From Setoptus koraiensis (taxonomy: Eukaryota > Arthropoda), in the NCBI GenBank assembly GCA_048013815.1, contig CM106586.1, positions 20,460,001 to 20,524,000 of the forward strand: 64,000 nucleotides of DNA, written 5' to 3'. Below, one piece after another: positions 43,416 to 53,231 of the stretch (position 1 is the stretch's first letter; each line of letters begins with the position of its first letter). Below the pieces are notes generated by a model. The model saw nothing but the letters and a program-made list of their open reading frames with translations. It was not told the DNA's origin and ran no database searches. A program made the position numbers and the translations under genes.

Positions 43416-44414
43416 TAATCATATATAATTGTAAATAAAAGAGAAAGGAAAATAGGAAAAAATAATTATAATAACGATGAAAGGATTCTTTTTCAGAGCA
43501 CTTATGATACAATTAGACAACTATAAAGGGAAGCACATCACACATTGACAACAGCCTCAAGCCGATGAGATACGAGAAGTTGTTAGCTGATGTAACGGGC
43601 GCTTCTAATCAATCATGCATATCGCTCGACCGGACTCTATCCGTCTATTCAAAAACTCCACAACACATACCGCCATACACCTGTTTTAGAAATATTTCAA
43701 TAACACTGGCTTTGACTGTCTTGGCGCCGGTGTTGTTGTTGTCAACAATGTGTAACTCAAATCGACTTCCTTCTTAAATCATCAGTGCCTGTATATATCT
43801 GAGCCCATGATGAATGAATTGTCGGATAGGTGAACCTGGCATATGTCTTTAAATTAATCAAGTTTGATCGATTAGATGTTTGATGATTAATTAGATTACG
43901 AACGATTATAATGGAGGTGCTCTTATGGGGGCGGTCGTGATGTCATAGGGCAGACTAATTTGCATAATCGAGAACACACAAATAATGTTTGACAACTAGC
44001 CGGGGACACAATTTCAGGCACAATTGGTCTGGTAGCAGGTTTAGTTAATATAGATAGTGGTCCTTTCCCCAGTACCACGATATATAAAGAGAATGCAAGA
44101 CATTTTTTAGCTTTATTTTTCATCCGTCAGCAGCAACCAACAACAGTTATAAAACAACAATTCGAGAAAGTGAGAACACTCGGCTACTGAACTATTGGTC
44201 TCTTCGCGTTGCAAACAATTGGGTGTGTGATCACAAAAAAAAGTTATAAAAGATCCCGATTCTCTCATGATTGAGAGGATCCTCATCTTGAGATTCGTTA
44301 ATATCACAAGCCCAAAACACATATCAGTCACAAACTAATAAGTAACTTCTGCAATCATTGCTCTCTTTCATTCAATCACAAATTATTGTTGACATCAGCC
44401 CAACAGATTTCATT
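43416..44414. other. Intergenic region before the cuticle gene
   Basis: Holds a polyadenylation signal (43434-43439), TATA-like boxes at 43522-43527, 44082-44090 and 44245-44250, and a 70-codon ATG frame at 43565-43777 listed separately. The TATA box at 44245 is the best placed for the cuticle gene. Confidence 0.45.
43565..43777 (+). CDS. Small ORF with one hydrophobic segment, doubtful
   Basis: 70 codons from ATG 43565, with a hydrophobic stretch ITLALTVLAPVLLLSTM near the end. A TATA-like box (43522-43527) lies 38 nt upstream, which is close but possible. There is no homology that I recognise and no good poly(A) signal, so it may well be chance. Confidence 0.2.
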   Translation: MRYEKLLADVTGASNQSCISLDRTLSVYSKTPQHIPPYTCFRNISITLALTVLAPVLLLSTMCNSNRLPS

Positions 44415-45065
44415 ATGATGATGCGAAAATCAGTCCTCTGTACAATTGTTTCCGCTGTACTTGTGGTCTCAATGATCGAGGCCAACAGCGACTATCACCA
44501 TCCACAGCCAGCGAGTTATCACCATGAATCCTACCCGAGCCACTACAGCCCATACAGTTATGGCTATGACGTAAGTAAATATGCTCGACAGACATGCACA
44601 CTATGTGCAAATCAACACTTACTGAAGTTGACTCGATTTGTTTGGAATATTTTGTTCAATGACGTCAATTACAGATAGAGGACGCCTATGGAAACAAACA
44701 ATGGCGGCAAGAGAAAAGTGTAAATCCACAGGAGGTACACGGAAGTTATGGTTACAAAGACAAGCAGGGTATTTACCGTGAGGTAGTTTACACTGCTGAC
44801 AAGAACGGTTTCAGAGCTCATGTCAAGACCAACGAACCGGGCACCGCCGCCAAAGATCCAGGCAAGTTTACCTGACATTCGCACCTGTAACTGATATGCT
44901 GTGGCTCAGGCAGCGAAACTAATCTATTCAAAACGTTTTTGACTATCCATCTAAACAACATCAACAGCTTACGTTAGGATGGACTCTCACCCAGTGCCTG
45001 TGATATACCATAAACCTCATCCATATGCAGCCATGAACAACTATGCTCCTATAGCCAAATCTTGA
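44415..45065 (+). CDS. Chitin-binding cuticle protein (Rebers-Riddiford), three exons
   Basis: Structural cuticle protein of 146 residues, secreted and chitin-binding. Exons are 44415-44570, 44675-44861 and 44968-45065. The introns are 104 and 106 bp; the second has a GC donor (CCAG|gcaagt) and acceptor caacag|CT. Both splices keep the frame, and the joined length is an exact 147 codons. Exon 1 codes for the signal peptide (MMMRKSVLCTIVSAVLVVSMIEA) and a His/Tyr/Pro-rich part. Exon 2 is the R&R block: GSYGYKDKQGIYREVVYTAD, then NGFRAHVKTNEPGT. Exon 3 gives DPAYVRMDSHPVPVIYHKPH and a short tail. The TNEPGT ending is typical of arachnid members. A second or third in-frame ATG could be the true start. 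AATAAA lies at 45330-45335. Confidence 0.85.
44862..44967 (+). other. GC-AG intron of the cuticle gene
   Basis: Reading through gives PGKFT and a stop. Splicing from gcaagt to caacag restores the frame. GC donors with an otherwise strong consensus are a minor but normal class. Confidence 0.65.
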
Positions 45066-45609
45066 TCGAGGAATGGATCGGATTGGAGGCCCGCTGTTTA
45101 ACTATTTAGGACATCCGCGAATGTCATTATTAAATTATTTCATACACTTAGCTGAGATTGTTTTCCATTTAATGAGGAGCGACACATGCAATAGAAAGGC
45201 AATTCAAACCTGGTCAGGCATGAATGACCAGGGCTTTTGAACGATCAGCTAACACCAATTTGTTGACCCGTCGAAGTTTTCGTTGGATAAAGTTTGTTGC
45301 TCATGAAAATGGCATCAACGAATTGACAAAATAAAACGCTCTGTTTATCGGCACTGAAATGCCTTTACTTCCCCTTCAAACATCGTTGTCTTTGTATTTT
45401 TAGACCGAACCCCGCCAAGTGATGGCAGTGATGTAATCAATGTGAGAAGCCGTGTCTATTTCGGGACGGCAATTGTTTAGCTCTCGCTTACTGTATCACC
45501 TTTAATGATCGGTATGGAAATTTTTTCTCGATCATTGGTGCTATGCCTATAGTAAATACTTCGACAAAACATTGAGCTACAGCAACCACAGACAGATAAA
45601 ATTGTCACC
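45066..45609. other. Intergenic region, no gene seen
   Basis: Holds the 3' end and poly(A) signal of the cuticle gene (45330-45335) and the upstream region of the secreted orphan. Confidence 0.6.
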
Positions 45610-46878
45610 ATGATTAGACACAAATTGCTAATAGTGATAGTATGCTGGCTGCTGCTGGCCGTTATCGGGTCAGTTGTCGGTGGCCCAGCGGAAAAGAATA
45701 AAAGTCAAAACAGTGATGACAAGGCTGCTGTTGCTACAGCAAACAATCCCGAGCAGGGAAAGAAAAAAACCATCAGAGATGCCTTGAATAATGTTGTAAA
45801 CAAACTTGAGGGTGGCTTGAAATTTAGCACCTATCAAACATACGAGGACTTCACTAAAGATTTCAATTCCATCAGGCGCCGTTATCAATCTGAGGATTCA
45901 TCAGTGTCTGGCAACATGAAAAATTTAATAGGTGAGTCACTAAGCGATGAACAACAGTCGCTACTGTTGAAATACATCAAGGCTTGGAGGCCAATATTAG
46001 CGCTGTACAATGTTATCAAGTTGGACGATATCTGTTCGCTTGAGCATATCAATGATATAATTCAATATCACGAAAGATATCTGGGTCTGTATGGGGAAAT
46101 TGATGTGCGCAAATTGCCGGCCTCAGAGAGACAGAAACAAGCAACAAAAGTTAAAAGACTTTTGTCGTCGCCGGATAAACAAGAAAAAGATCCCATGGAC
46201 AATGTGGCGCCGTCGTTAATTGATGACATATTCAGAAATTATGTAAATACTGTGTCGCTCAAGTGTTCCACAGACATTAATGATCATATCAAGGAAAGCG
46301 AATGGCTTGTCAAACAGGATCTAAATGAGTTGTGCAATCTGGTTAGATGTGCTCAAGATATTGATTACACGCCTAATGACGAATGCACTCTAAATCAGCA
46401 TTCAATACGCCAGGCTAATCTGAGCAATGATAAAACCGTCTATAAGAAGGCCCTAAGCAAGTATATCAATCATTCTCTAGTGGATAAATTGGGCCAAGAT
46501 AAAGGAGTGCTAGCTTATGTGAATGCCTTCAAGAGTTTGTTGGTTGATTCGTGTTTACGTTTAGAGCAAATGTATTCTGGTTCATTGCAAACAATTATGC
46601 GCTTGTCCGTGCTGGGCTACGCAATAAACTCTCATCATTTAGACAAGAAATACGTCGACAAATGGGTACAAGTGATGCAATTATGTGATACGTTGCTCAA
46701 GACACGAATAGATGTTTTGGTAGATGGAAGGGGCAAAAACACAATTGAGATGACAATGAGAAAACAGCGAGCTTATAAACAATTGAAACCAATGAATCAT
46801 TATGAGACAATCGCCGACAACGACATAGTGTTTCAAATTGAGTCTTCTAACGACGACGAACAACAATTGCTGGTATAA
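45610..46878 (+). CDS. Secreted protein of unknown family
   Basis: 422 residues, one exon, ATG 45610 in a good context (caccATG). Clear signal peptide (LLIVIVCWLLLAVIGSVVGG). The mature part is mostly helical and charged, with a Lys-rich start (KKKTIRDALNNVVNKLEGGLKF) and seven scattered Cys residues (LDDICSLEH, SLKCSTD, ELCNLVRCAQD, DECTLN, DSCLRLEQ, MQLCDTL) that could form disulfides. No transmembrane segment follows. I do not recognise the family; it may be lineage-specific. No AATAAA is seen before the convergent Tudor gene 183 bp away. Confidence 0.75.
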   Translation: MIRHKLLIVIVCWLLLAVIGSVVGGPAEKNKSQNSDDKAAVATANNPEQGKKKTIRDALNNVVNKLEGGLKFSTYQTYEDFTKDFNSIRRRYQSEDSSVSGNMKNLIGESLSDEQQSLLLKYIKAWRPILALYNVIKLDDICSLEHINDIIQYHERYLGLYGEIDVRKLPASERQKQATKVKRLLSSPDKQEKDPMDNVAPSLIDDIFRNYVNTVSLKCSTDINDHIKESEWLVKQDLNELCNLVRCAQDIDYTPNDECTLNQHSIRQANLSNDKTVYKKALSKYINHSLVDKLGQDKGVLAYVNAFKSLLVDSCLRLEQMYSGSLQTIMRLSVLGYAINSHHLDKKYVDKWVQVMQLCDTLLKTRIDVLVDGRGKNTIEMTMRKQRAYKQLKPMNHYETIADNDIVFQIESSNDDEQQLLV

Positions 46879-47061
46879 TTAACAATTATTGATCGCACAC
46901 AGTGATGTAAGCAATTAACGATTTTATAATATTGTAGTTATTATAATATGAACGTATTTACAATTAATCAGTGTCCGTCATTTGATTCACTCACTGACTC
47001 TAACAAGTTTTCGACCATAATGATTATAAGATTATTATTTCAAACTGTTGGTTATTTTGTA

Positions 47062-49386
47062 TCAGGTAATAGTGTTTCTGCAATAGTCATTGTTTTGATA
47101 CTCCAAAGTGCGCGTCTCTCTTGTTTGTTGACTGCCCACAAACAAGCTACCTAAGGGTCTTCTGTCACATTGTATATCCAATCTGGCCATCCTGTTCATC
47201 ACCATCTCCAGGCCGAGACTCAGGTAGGTCTTGCCAAGGGTCATAATAGGCTCTGGGGCACCAGTAAGTAGGCCGAACAATTCCACATTGAGTGTTGCTG
47301 GTGCAAGAGGATTGGTACTATTGACATTTACTGAGAGTTTCCCATCGCAATGCACATAGGCATACATTTTATCAAGATAGTGAGTGATGAAATTCTCGCA
47401 ATAGATAATACTTTCAATGGGCCAATCTTTAGTTCGGCTGGAATTTTCATTGTCTGGCAAGAGGCCGTAAAGTGAACATTTCAATGCAATGGGCTCATAA
47501 GGTTTAAAGTGTTTCTGGAAGTCGGCATCAATAAACTCCTGCTCACTAACATCCATATAAAATCCATAATCGACCAGATAGAGTTCGTGAAGATTAGAGT
47601 ACACAGTATTATTATTATTAGATATGCATTTTTCGCCCATCAACGGTCTTATATAAATAGCTCGCCGATAGAATGCACAGCCATCGATGTTAGCGTCGCG
47701 GACAATTTTATATTTGTTTGCAATGTGACTTGAGGTGTTTGAGCTTGTTGATGAACGGGCCTGATTTGTGGCAATTTGTTTCTTTGAACTGGACAGAACA
47801 GATCTAATGTGGCTCTGGCGACATTTCTTGGCCATCACTGGCGCACTCGATGTTTGTTTCCTTGTTGTATTACCTGCCCGCTCGTGAGTGCTCCAATAGA
47901 TCTCCAGCTCATACTCTAATTTAACCAGATTTCTCTGGCAAGACTCTTCGTTGAGTTGGATATAAATGATGTCGGGCGATTCTAAAGCGACAACTCTAAC
48001 TGGCAAGAGCGAATCTATCATGGAGTCTCTGGCTCTCAATTGACGTTCTAGAATAGATTTGAGCACAATTTTTGGATCAAACACTGGTTCTTGTTGCTCT
48101 TTTTGGTCAGTGCTGGCAGTGGTGTCAATGTTGGAATTCGATCGTGCCGGAGAGCCTCGAGTTGATGCGTTTCCACAGGTACGATTCAGCGACGACTTGT
48201 TGTCACGGACGTTCCTCGGCAAAAGCCTCTTTATGAGGGCTCTGTTGGAGGGGGTGGCACACGACGATGAATTACCGCTATTGATTATTTGAGTACTATC
48301 CAACATTGCTGAGGGTGATGTAGAGACAGAGCCTATGTCATCGATGAGATCATCGTCTTCGTTGTCTTCGTCGTCGTCGTCATCGCTTGAGGATGTATGT
48401 TTTTTGCGACCAAAATAGAGGCCGCATTCAATCTTTGATGGCTTGGCGTAGTTGTTCTCTATGAGTTTGTCGCTCAGATTAACTTTAATATTGTAGATAG
48501 TCATAATTTGGCCCACATAACGTTCTGAGGCGTCCTTGTAATTGGGCAAAAAAGACAATGAGAGGGGCGAATGATTTGGTCCGCACAACAGGTCCCTCTT
48601 GAAAGCCTTTATACATTCCTTGGTCCAAGTGTTGTTTTGCATTGGCTCAACGCGACCCATGCGGCACGGAATGGCGAGACTGGGCAGAGACAGAAGCTCA
48701 CCATGAGCCTCCCACAGTTGCTTGATATTGGCATCTCTGAATGTATATCCATAGTCGACGGCAAACAAAGTGAGCCCTTTGGTGACATATTTATCCTCAA
48801 TTTCATTGTTGTTGATGCTGTAGGTTTTGGCGTTTATCTTTTTCGAGGGGGCCGTCTTTCGTTTTTGCCACTTTGTTTGTACTTTTACACCTGTTGCTTT
48901 GTCCAAAACAAGAAAATCCTCTACATAAACCCTGTAGAGTTTCTTGTGCAAGGGATGCCTGTAAACGCATGCCAGCATATGCGTGATGTGAAGAGGATTA
49001 ACGTGATCGTAATCGCTTTTGCTGATATCAAAACAGAGCTTGTTGATGAGGGCTATTTTCTCCTCGTATCTGTCACTATTGACTAAATAAAACATATCCG
49101 GATTGATGACATGCGTCGCCTTTACCTCAATGCCGTCCTCTATGGTACAACAAACAGGCTTATAAGTTGCCAAGGTGATTAGAGTGGCCCTATTGTCGGG
49201 TCTTTTTGTTGCTCTGGCTATTATGTTGCAATTGTTGCTGATTGGGTTATTATTGTCATTGTTGGTTGTCGTTATTGAGCCCTTGTTTGGGGCTGGCATT
49301 TGGCGCAATTTGTCCCTCAATGCCAGCAGCTCTTGCTCTAAGGTGTCGTCCTCGTTGTTTGTTGGCCTGGTGCCCGGGCAATCCAT
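47062..49386 (-). CDS. Two-Tudor-domain protein, probably piRNA/germ-granule type
   Basis: 774 residues, one exon, start ATG 49386. Two extended Tudor regions are visible. The first is around residues 75-320, with core LFAVDYGYTFRDANI and SLPSLAIPCRMGRVEP. The second is around 460-745, with LYLVDYGFYMDVSEQEFI and PIALKCSLYGLLP. Between them are an acidic run (DDDDDEDNEDDD) and Ser/Asn-rich spacers. Tudor proteins of this sort bind dimethyl-arginine tails of Piwi proteins and act in the piRNA pathway (TDRD family in vertebrates; several in flies). The aromatic cage is only partly evident, so ligand binding cannot be promised. A one-to-one orthologue is not named. It is convergent with the orphan at 45610. 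Confidence 0.75.
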   Translation of the reverse strand: MDCPGTRPTNNEDDTLEQELLALRDKLRQMPAPNKGSITTTNNDNNNPISNNCNIIARATKRPDNRATLITLATYKPVCCTIEDGIEVKATHVINPDMFYLVNSDRYEEKIALINKLCFDISKSDYDHVNPLHITHMLACVYRHPLHKKLYRVYVEDFLVLDKATGVKVQTKWQKRKTAPSKKINAKTYSINNNEIEDKYVTKGLTLFAVDYGYTFRDANIKQLWEAHGELLSLPSLAIPCRMGRVEPMQNNTWTKECIKAFKRDLLCGPNHSPLSLSFLPNYKDASERYVGQIMTIYNIKVNLSDKLIENNYAKPSKIECGLYFGRKKHTSSSDDDDDEDNEDDDLIDDIGSVSTSPSAMLDSTQIINSGNSSSCATPSNRALIKRLLPRNVRDNKSSLNRTCGNASTRGSPARSNSNIDTTASTDQKEQQEPVFDPKIVLKSILERQLRARDSMIDSLLPVRVVALESPDIIYIQLNEESCQRNLVKLEYELEIYWSTHERAGNTTRKQTSSAPVMAKKCRQSHIRSVLSSSKKQIATNQARSSTSSNTSSHIANKYKIVRDANIDGCAFYRRAIYIRPLMGEKCISNNNNTVYSNLHELYLVDYGFYMDVSEQEFIDADFQKHFKPYEPIALKCSLYGLLPDNENSSRTKDWPIESIIYCENFITHYLDKMYAYVHCDGKLSVNVNSTNPLAPATLNVELFGLLTGAPEPIMTLGKTYLSLGLEMVMNRMARLDIQCDRRPLGSLFVGSQQTRETRTLEYQNNDYCRNTIT

Positions 49387-50288
49387 GTCTAAAATAATTA
49401 TCACTGGTTGCTGTTATGCTCTCTCGCGGTATAAATGGCAGCCTGGTGTTTATTGTCTCCACTATGGACATGCAGCTATTTATACTGTAACGGTGATCTA
49501 ATTTGTTGTGGAAGTTGTGTTTATTCGCTTGTCTGTTTGGTCGGTTGAACAGTTTATTTGTTAATGACAAAAGGGAACATGGGCCAATTGGATATACTAG
49601 TGACTAAAGTCTACCGATGCCATTCATCGCCGATGAATACAAAGTGGACTCAATACATGCGGTAATAGTAATAGTTTTAGTGATAGAAATGATATTAGTC
49701 TTGACGATAAAAATAAAACAATGAACTAACATGCTCTCGTGCCAAGCTCTCGGCTCAACTCCCACCTCATGCTTGGGAAATTGCTCGGCTCTATAAATTG
49801 TTCTATCATGAGATACACACGTACTAAAATAGTTCAAGATCTCAACCACTGCTGGATTGATATCCACCAATGTAATTGATATCAGTCTATTTTAATCATG
49901 CTGCTGTTCACAATAAATAATAAAAACAATAACACCACTAATCTTGAGCGAAAAATAAACACGGCCCAACCGAATGGGCAAAATGACTCTATGCACACGT
50001 ACGACACTTCATATTGCACTGCAAACACCAGAAAATAAACTTCTCGGTTTGACCGCCAGACTCAATTTTGAGCTCAAATTAATCGAGTCGATTGAATTGG
50101 GCTCCAGTAACATCATTAAGTCTGCTGTTTGCATCATTGAATTTATATTACCGACATAGTGACAAACCGATTTATGTCTTAAATTAAAAAATTGAGCCAG
50201 TTTGAACCGAACCCAATTCAACCAATTGTTGATTGTGACAACTTGGTGCATTAATATTTGCTTTTTGCCAATCAGCACAACCTTTTAT
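49387..50288. other. Intergenic between Tudor and COG2 genes
   Basis: Non-coding as far as I can see. The 88-codon frame on the minus strand at 49604-49870 has no ATG at its start and no homology that I recognise. The COG2 poly(A) signal lies at 50283-50288 (minus strand). Confidence 0.55.
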
Positions 50289-51953
50289 TTATTTCTCTAT
50301 CAATTTTTGAAGACTATGCACATTCGCAAGTCCCTTCTTTATCTGACTGAAGCTCTCGTTGTACAATTCCCTCGTTGTGTTGACAATGTCACCACTAATA
50401 TCAGCACTAGTGTCTCCGGTGCCACTAGAACCTCCGTTCTCAACTGTCTGGCTGGCCACTGTTCGACCATGCAGTAACTCTAACGGTGACGACGATGGCA
50501 GCTTCTCTATGAACCTTGTCAGCAGGTCGCAATCCTTCATCAGCAAAGACATTAAAGCCTTGTGTACAGCCAAAAAATTTGTCTGACCTATTTGGCCTTG
50601 ATTTTTAAAGTCGGACAGTCTGAGCCGACTCAACCACAAGGCAAATCTGTTCAATATCTGGCAAACAATCTTGTGAAAGTCCATGTCTAACTCAGGAATG
50701 TAAATATCGTCCGACCAGCAAATTGCGATCCATTGATGAATATCATTGGTGACTTTTAAATTATAATATTTGACAACGTTGTTGTTGGTGGTGTCACTCG
50801 ATGACGTTGCTTTCGTTGCTGTTGATGTGTCTCTTGATTCGGCTAACAAATCTACATCCTTAACGACCTCTTTTTCCTTTTCGTCAGCAGCTTCGGAAAT
50901 CTGCTTCAGGGGATCCTTGCTGAGAGATTCTTCAACACCGGTGATAATCTGATAAGTTCTCTGTTGCAAGTATGATTTTAAATTAAACCTATCCAATACT
51001 TGTTTACATTGTGTTTCATCTAAATTATTTCGTTTTAAAAATACCAAAGTGCCAGCGTGACGTTTCTTAAATAATTCTAAATTCTCCAAAGAATAAAGCG
51101 TCGTCAGCCTCTCCATTAGGTCCAGTGTCTCTTGCCAGCAACATTTTTTAGCAAAATCACAACGGATCAAGCTAGTCTTACTCTCTATAAATTGTTCTAT
51201 TTGTTTAAATAAAGTATCCAAGTTGGTGGAATCTTTCATCACATTAGAGTCTGATATTAACTTTGATAGATATGGACGGACAACATTGTTTCGAAACACC
51301 GAGTCCAATTTCTGAATTGCATCTTTCTGCTCGTAGGTTCTGACAACTAGGTCTATGTGAAAGTTATTGTCGAGATCGACCGCCTCTAAGAAGGCGCTCT
51401 CGAACCATGTATCCAATTGTTTCTGCCTACTGCTCAGACTGGCCTCTACGTGCTTACGTATGTGATATAATTCATCTATGGGTTGTATAATCTCCAATTC
51501 TTTAGACAAATAGTACAGTTCTACGTTAACTCTCTCCAGCAGATCGAATTGTAGAATATTTCTAGTTTGCTGTTGGTTGTTTGTTTGCGTTCCCACAGTC
51601 CAGTCGACATCTTCGAATGCTCGCTCTAGCTGATCCCGCCTCTTGACAAGCTGGATAAAACGGGCTACGATATGCTTGTGCTTACAGGTCTCTATTAGTT
51701 GGTCTTGTTTGTCATCAATAGTTGCAATATAATCGTCAAATTGCTTACACAATTTAACTAATTCATCTTTGTATACTTCCAGTGGCTGTGTTATCTTGTC
51801 CAATGGTCGCTCCAATTGGGATATAATAAATGATAATTGAAAAAACTGATCATAATTATTGTTAAACAATTCTACAAAATTTTGATTTAGATTCTGAAGT
51901 TCCTTGATCAGCTGATCTCTGAGTTCCTCTAAATTGGTGGTGGCATTTGACAT
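50289..51953 (-). CDS. COG2: COG complex subunit 2, C-terminally short
   Basis: 554 residues, one exon, ATG 51953. COG2 is part of the conserved oligomeric Golgi tether for retrograde vesicles. The N-terminal coiled-coil matches the family: LEELRDQLIKELQNL, LSFIISQLERPLDKITQPL, VARFIQLVKRRDQLERAF. A later block (NDIHQWIAICWSDDIYIPELDMDFHKIVCQILNRF) also fits. Human COG2 has 738 residues; here the protein stops around the equivalent of residue 550, and AATAAA overlaps the stop codon, so the C-terminal domain is missing. The usual FDVDxF segment before the coiled-coil is also not seen, so an upstream exon is possible. Confidence 0.75.
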   Translation of the reverse strand: MSNATTNLEELRDQLIKELQNLNQNFVELFNNNYDQFFQLSFIISQLERPLDKITQPLEVYKDELVKLCKQFDDYIATIDDKQDQLIETCKHKHIVARFIQLVKRRDQLERAFEDVDWTVGTQTNNQQQTRNILQFDLLERVNVELYYLSKELEIIQPIDELYHIRKHVEASLSSRQKQLDTWFESAFLEAVDLDNNFHIDLVVRTYEQKDAIQKLDSVFRNNVVRPYLSKLISDSNVMKDSTNLDTLFKQIEQFIESKTSLIRCDFAKKCCWQETLDLMERLTTLYSLENLELFKKRHAGTLVFLKRNNLDETQCKQVLDRFNLKSYLQQRTYQIITGVEESLSKDPLKQISEAADEKEKEVVKDVDLLAESRDTSTATKATSSSDTTNNNVVKYYNLKVTNDIHQWIAICWSDDIYIPELDMDFHKIVCQILNRFALWLSRLRLSDFKNQGQIGQTNFLAVHKALMSLLMKDCDLLTRFIEKLPSSSPLELLHGRTVASQTVENGGSSGTGDTSADISGDIVNTTRELYNESFSQIKKGLANVHSLQKLIEK

Positions 51954-52163
51954 TGTCTTGAGCCCCTTTACACATTCATTCGTAAGGCATGGATAGTGAG
52001 AATTAATATCCTACCTTAAGGAAAAAGACGACAATCTAATTGTAAATGAATGCTCAATACATGATAGTTCAAAGGTACAAACGTCATCAAGGTGTATAAA
52101 CAACGTTAGGTGACATCATCTGATAGCAGCGTGCATCTCTTCAAGCCTTTGCGCATTCGTGTC

Positions 52164-52439
52164 ATGTCTGGACTCAGTATAAGGAATGTCCACCAGGGGC
52201 GCGTGCAGCACTCTCAAATGCAGAGTTGTTGCCACAAAACGTATCAAAGCGAATTCGCATCAGCACACGCTGAGTTACCTAAAACTGTACTGGCACCTTG
52301 TGAGACGAAACTAACTCGCTTTGAGTTGATGGAACACAAAAATGTCGCTCTAGCGGATTTATTTTGGACCAAGCGCAAATACATTGCAGGATCTAATGCA
52401 TTGTGCCAAAACACGTTGGAACTTGAAAATAAACTCTGA
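52164..52439 (+). CDS. Hypothetical small protein
   Basis: 91 codons from ATG 52164, between COG2 (divergent) and the zinc-ribbon gene 89 bp downstream on the same strand. It has five Cys residues and no signal sequence. No family recognised. It could be a real short gene or an upstream frame of the next transcript. Confidence 0.35.
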   Translation: MSGLSIRNVHQGRVQHSQMQSCCHKTYQSEFASAHAELPKTVLAPCETKLTRFELMEHKNVALADLFWTKRKYIAGSNALCQNTLELENKL

Positions 52440-52528
52440 TCTGAGGATAAAATTGACCTAACTGATTTACACTTCTATGTCCTATTACACTATAAAAATA
52501 GAGCTACGCTCGACTGGCTGAGTGATCG

Positions 52529-53101
52529 ATGGCTAATAATCTAAGCATTGAGGAGTCGGTGAAACTCAACAAAGAGCTGCTCGAGAGTAACACAAATTTC
52601 CTGTTGGAATCTTCAAGGATGATCGAACAAAATGGCCTGGCCTCACCGTGTTTGCGTCGATATTACCGACTCAGATTGAACTCTTTGATTGACACCGAGA
52701 CGATAAAAGAGAAAGAATGTGCAAAAATTTTGGAACAAACTAAAGACAGTGTATATTGTCCCAAGTGTGGATCAGACCTAGTGCTGAAAACAAAATCCAA
52801 GACCAAGTTGAATAAGAGCAAAGAGAGGAGATTCTGTAAATATTTGCACCAGGACCTCATAGAACTATGTCCCGCTTGTTTGGAGTATTCATTGAGGCAC
52901 AACTTAAAGAGAAAACGGAAGAGGCGAAAGAAGTCAACGAAAGCACCAACAATTGTGACCCAGGCCAAAAACTGTACCCCAGATGCACCTGTGATAGCGA
53001 AACCTGCCCAATTCAGTACTAAAACAACCAAAACCCTACTCAACATGATCAAACAGAAAGATAGTCAACTTATGGGGCGCAATTTATTACACTTATTGTA
53101 G
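52529..53101 (+). CDS. Small zinc-ribbon protein resembling C18orf21
   Basis: 190 residues from ATG 52529. A helical N-terminus (ESNTNFLLESSRMIEQNGLASPCLRRYYRLRLNSL) precedes two CxxC pairs (YCPKCGSDLVL and ELCPACLEYSLR), which should bind one zinc ion. Next comes a strongly basic stretch (KRKRKRRKK) and a C-terminal helix (TLLNMIKQKDSQLMGRNLLHLL) similar to the end of human C18orf21 (LKMLLSQNESQ...). The layout also recalls Rpp21 of RNase P, but the C-terminal helix favours C18orf21, a protein linked to RNase MRP. A nuclear or nucleolar RNA-linked role is inference. Confidence 0.45.
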   Translation: MANNLSIEESVKLNKELLESNTNFLLESSRMIEQNGLASPCLRRYYRLRLNSLIDTETIKEKECAKILEQTKDSVYCPKCGSDLVLKTKSKTKLNKSKERRFCKYLHQDLIELCPACLEYSLRHNLKRKRKRRKKSTKAPTIVTQAKNCTPDAPVIAKPAQFSTKTTKTLLNMIKQKDSQLMGRNLLHLL

Positions 53102-53231
53102 GTGGCAAGTGTATGTATGTGTTTGTATTTATTATTAAAATGTATAGGTATAAATTGGGTGTGCAAATGTATCAAATATCGTGAGATACACTTGTAAGTA
53201 CTTTGTTACAATTCAATCATTTGAATCTCAT

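Noticed and set aside
49604-49870. 88-codon minus-strand frame between the Tudor and COG2 genes
   Set aside because: Starts with GTG, has no homology that I recognise and no promoter or poly(A) context.
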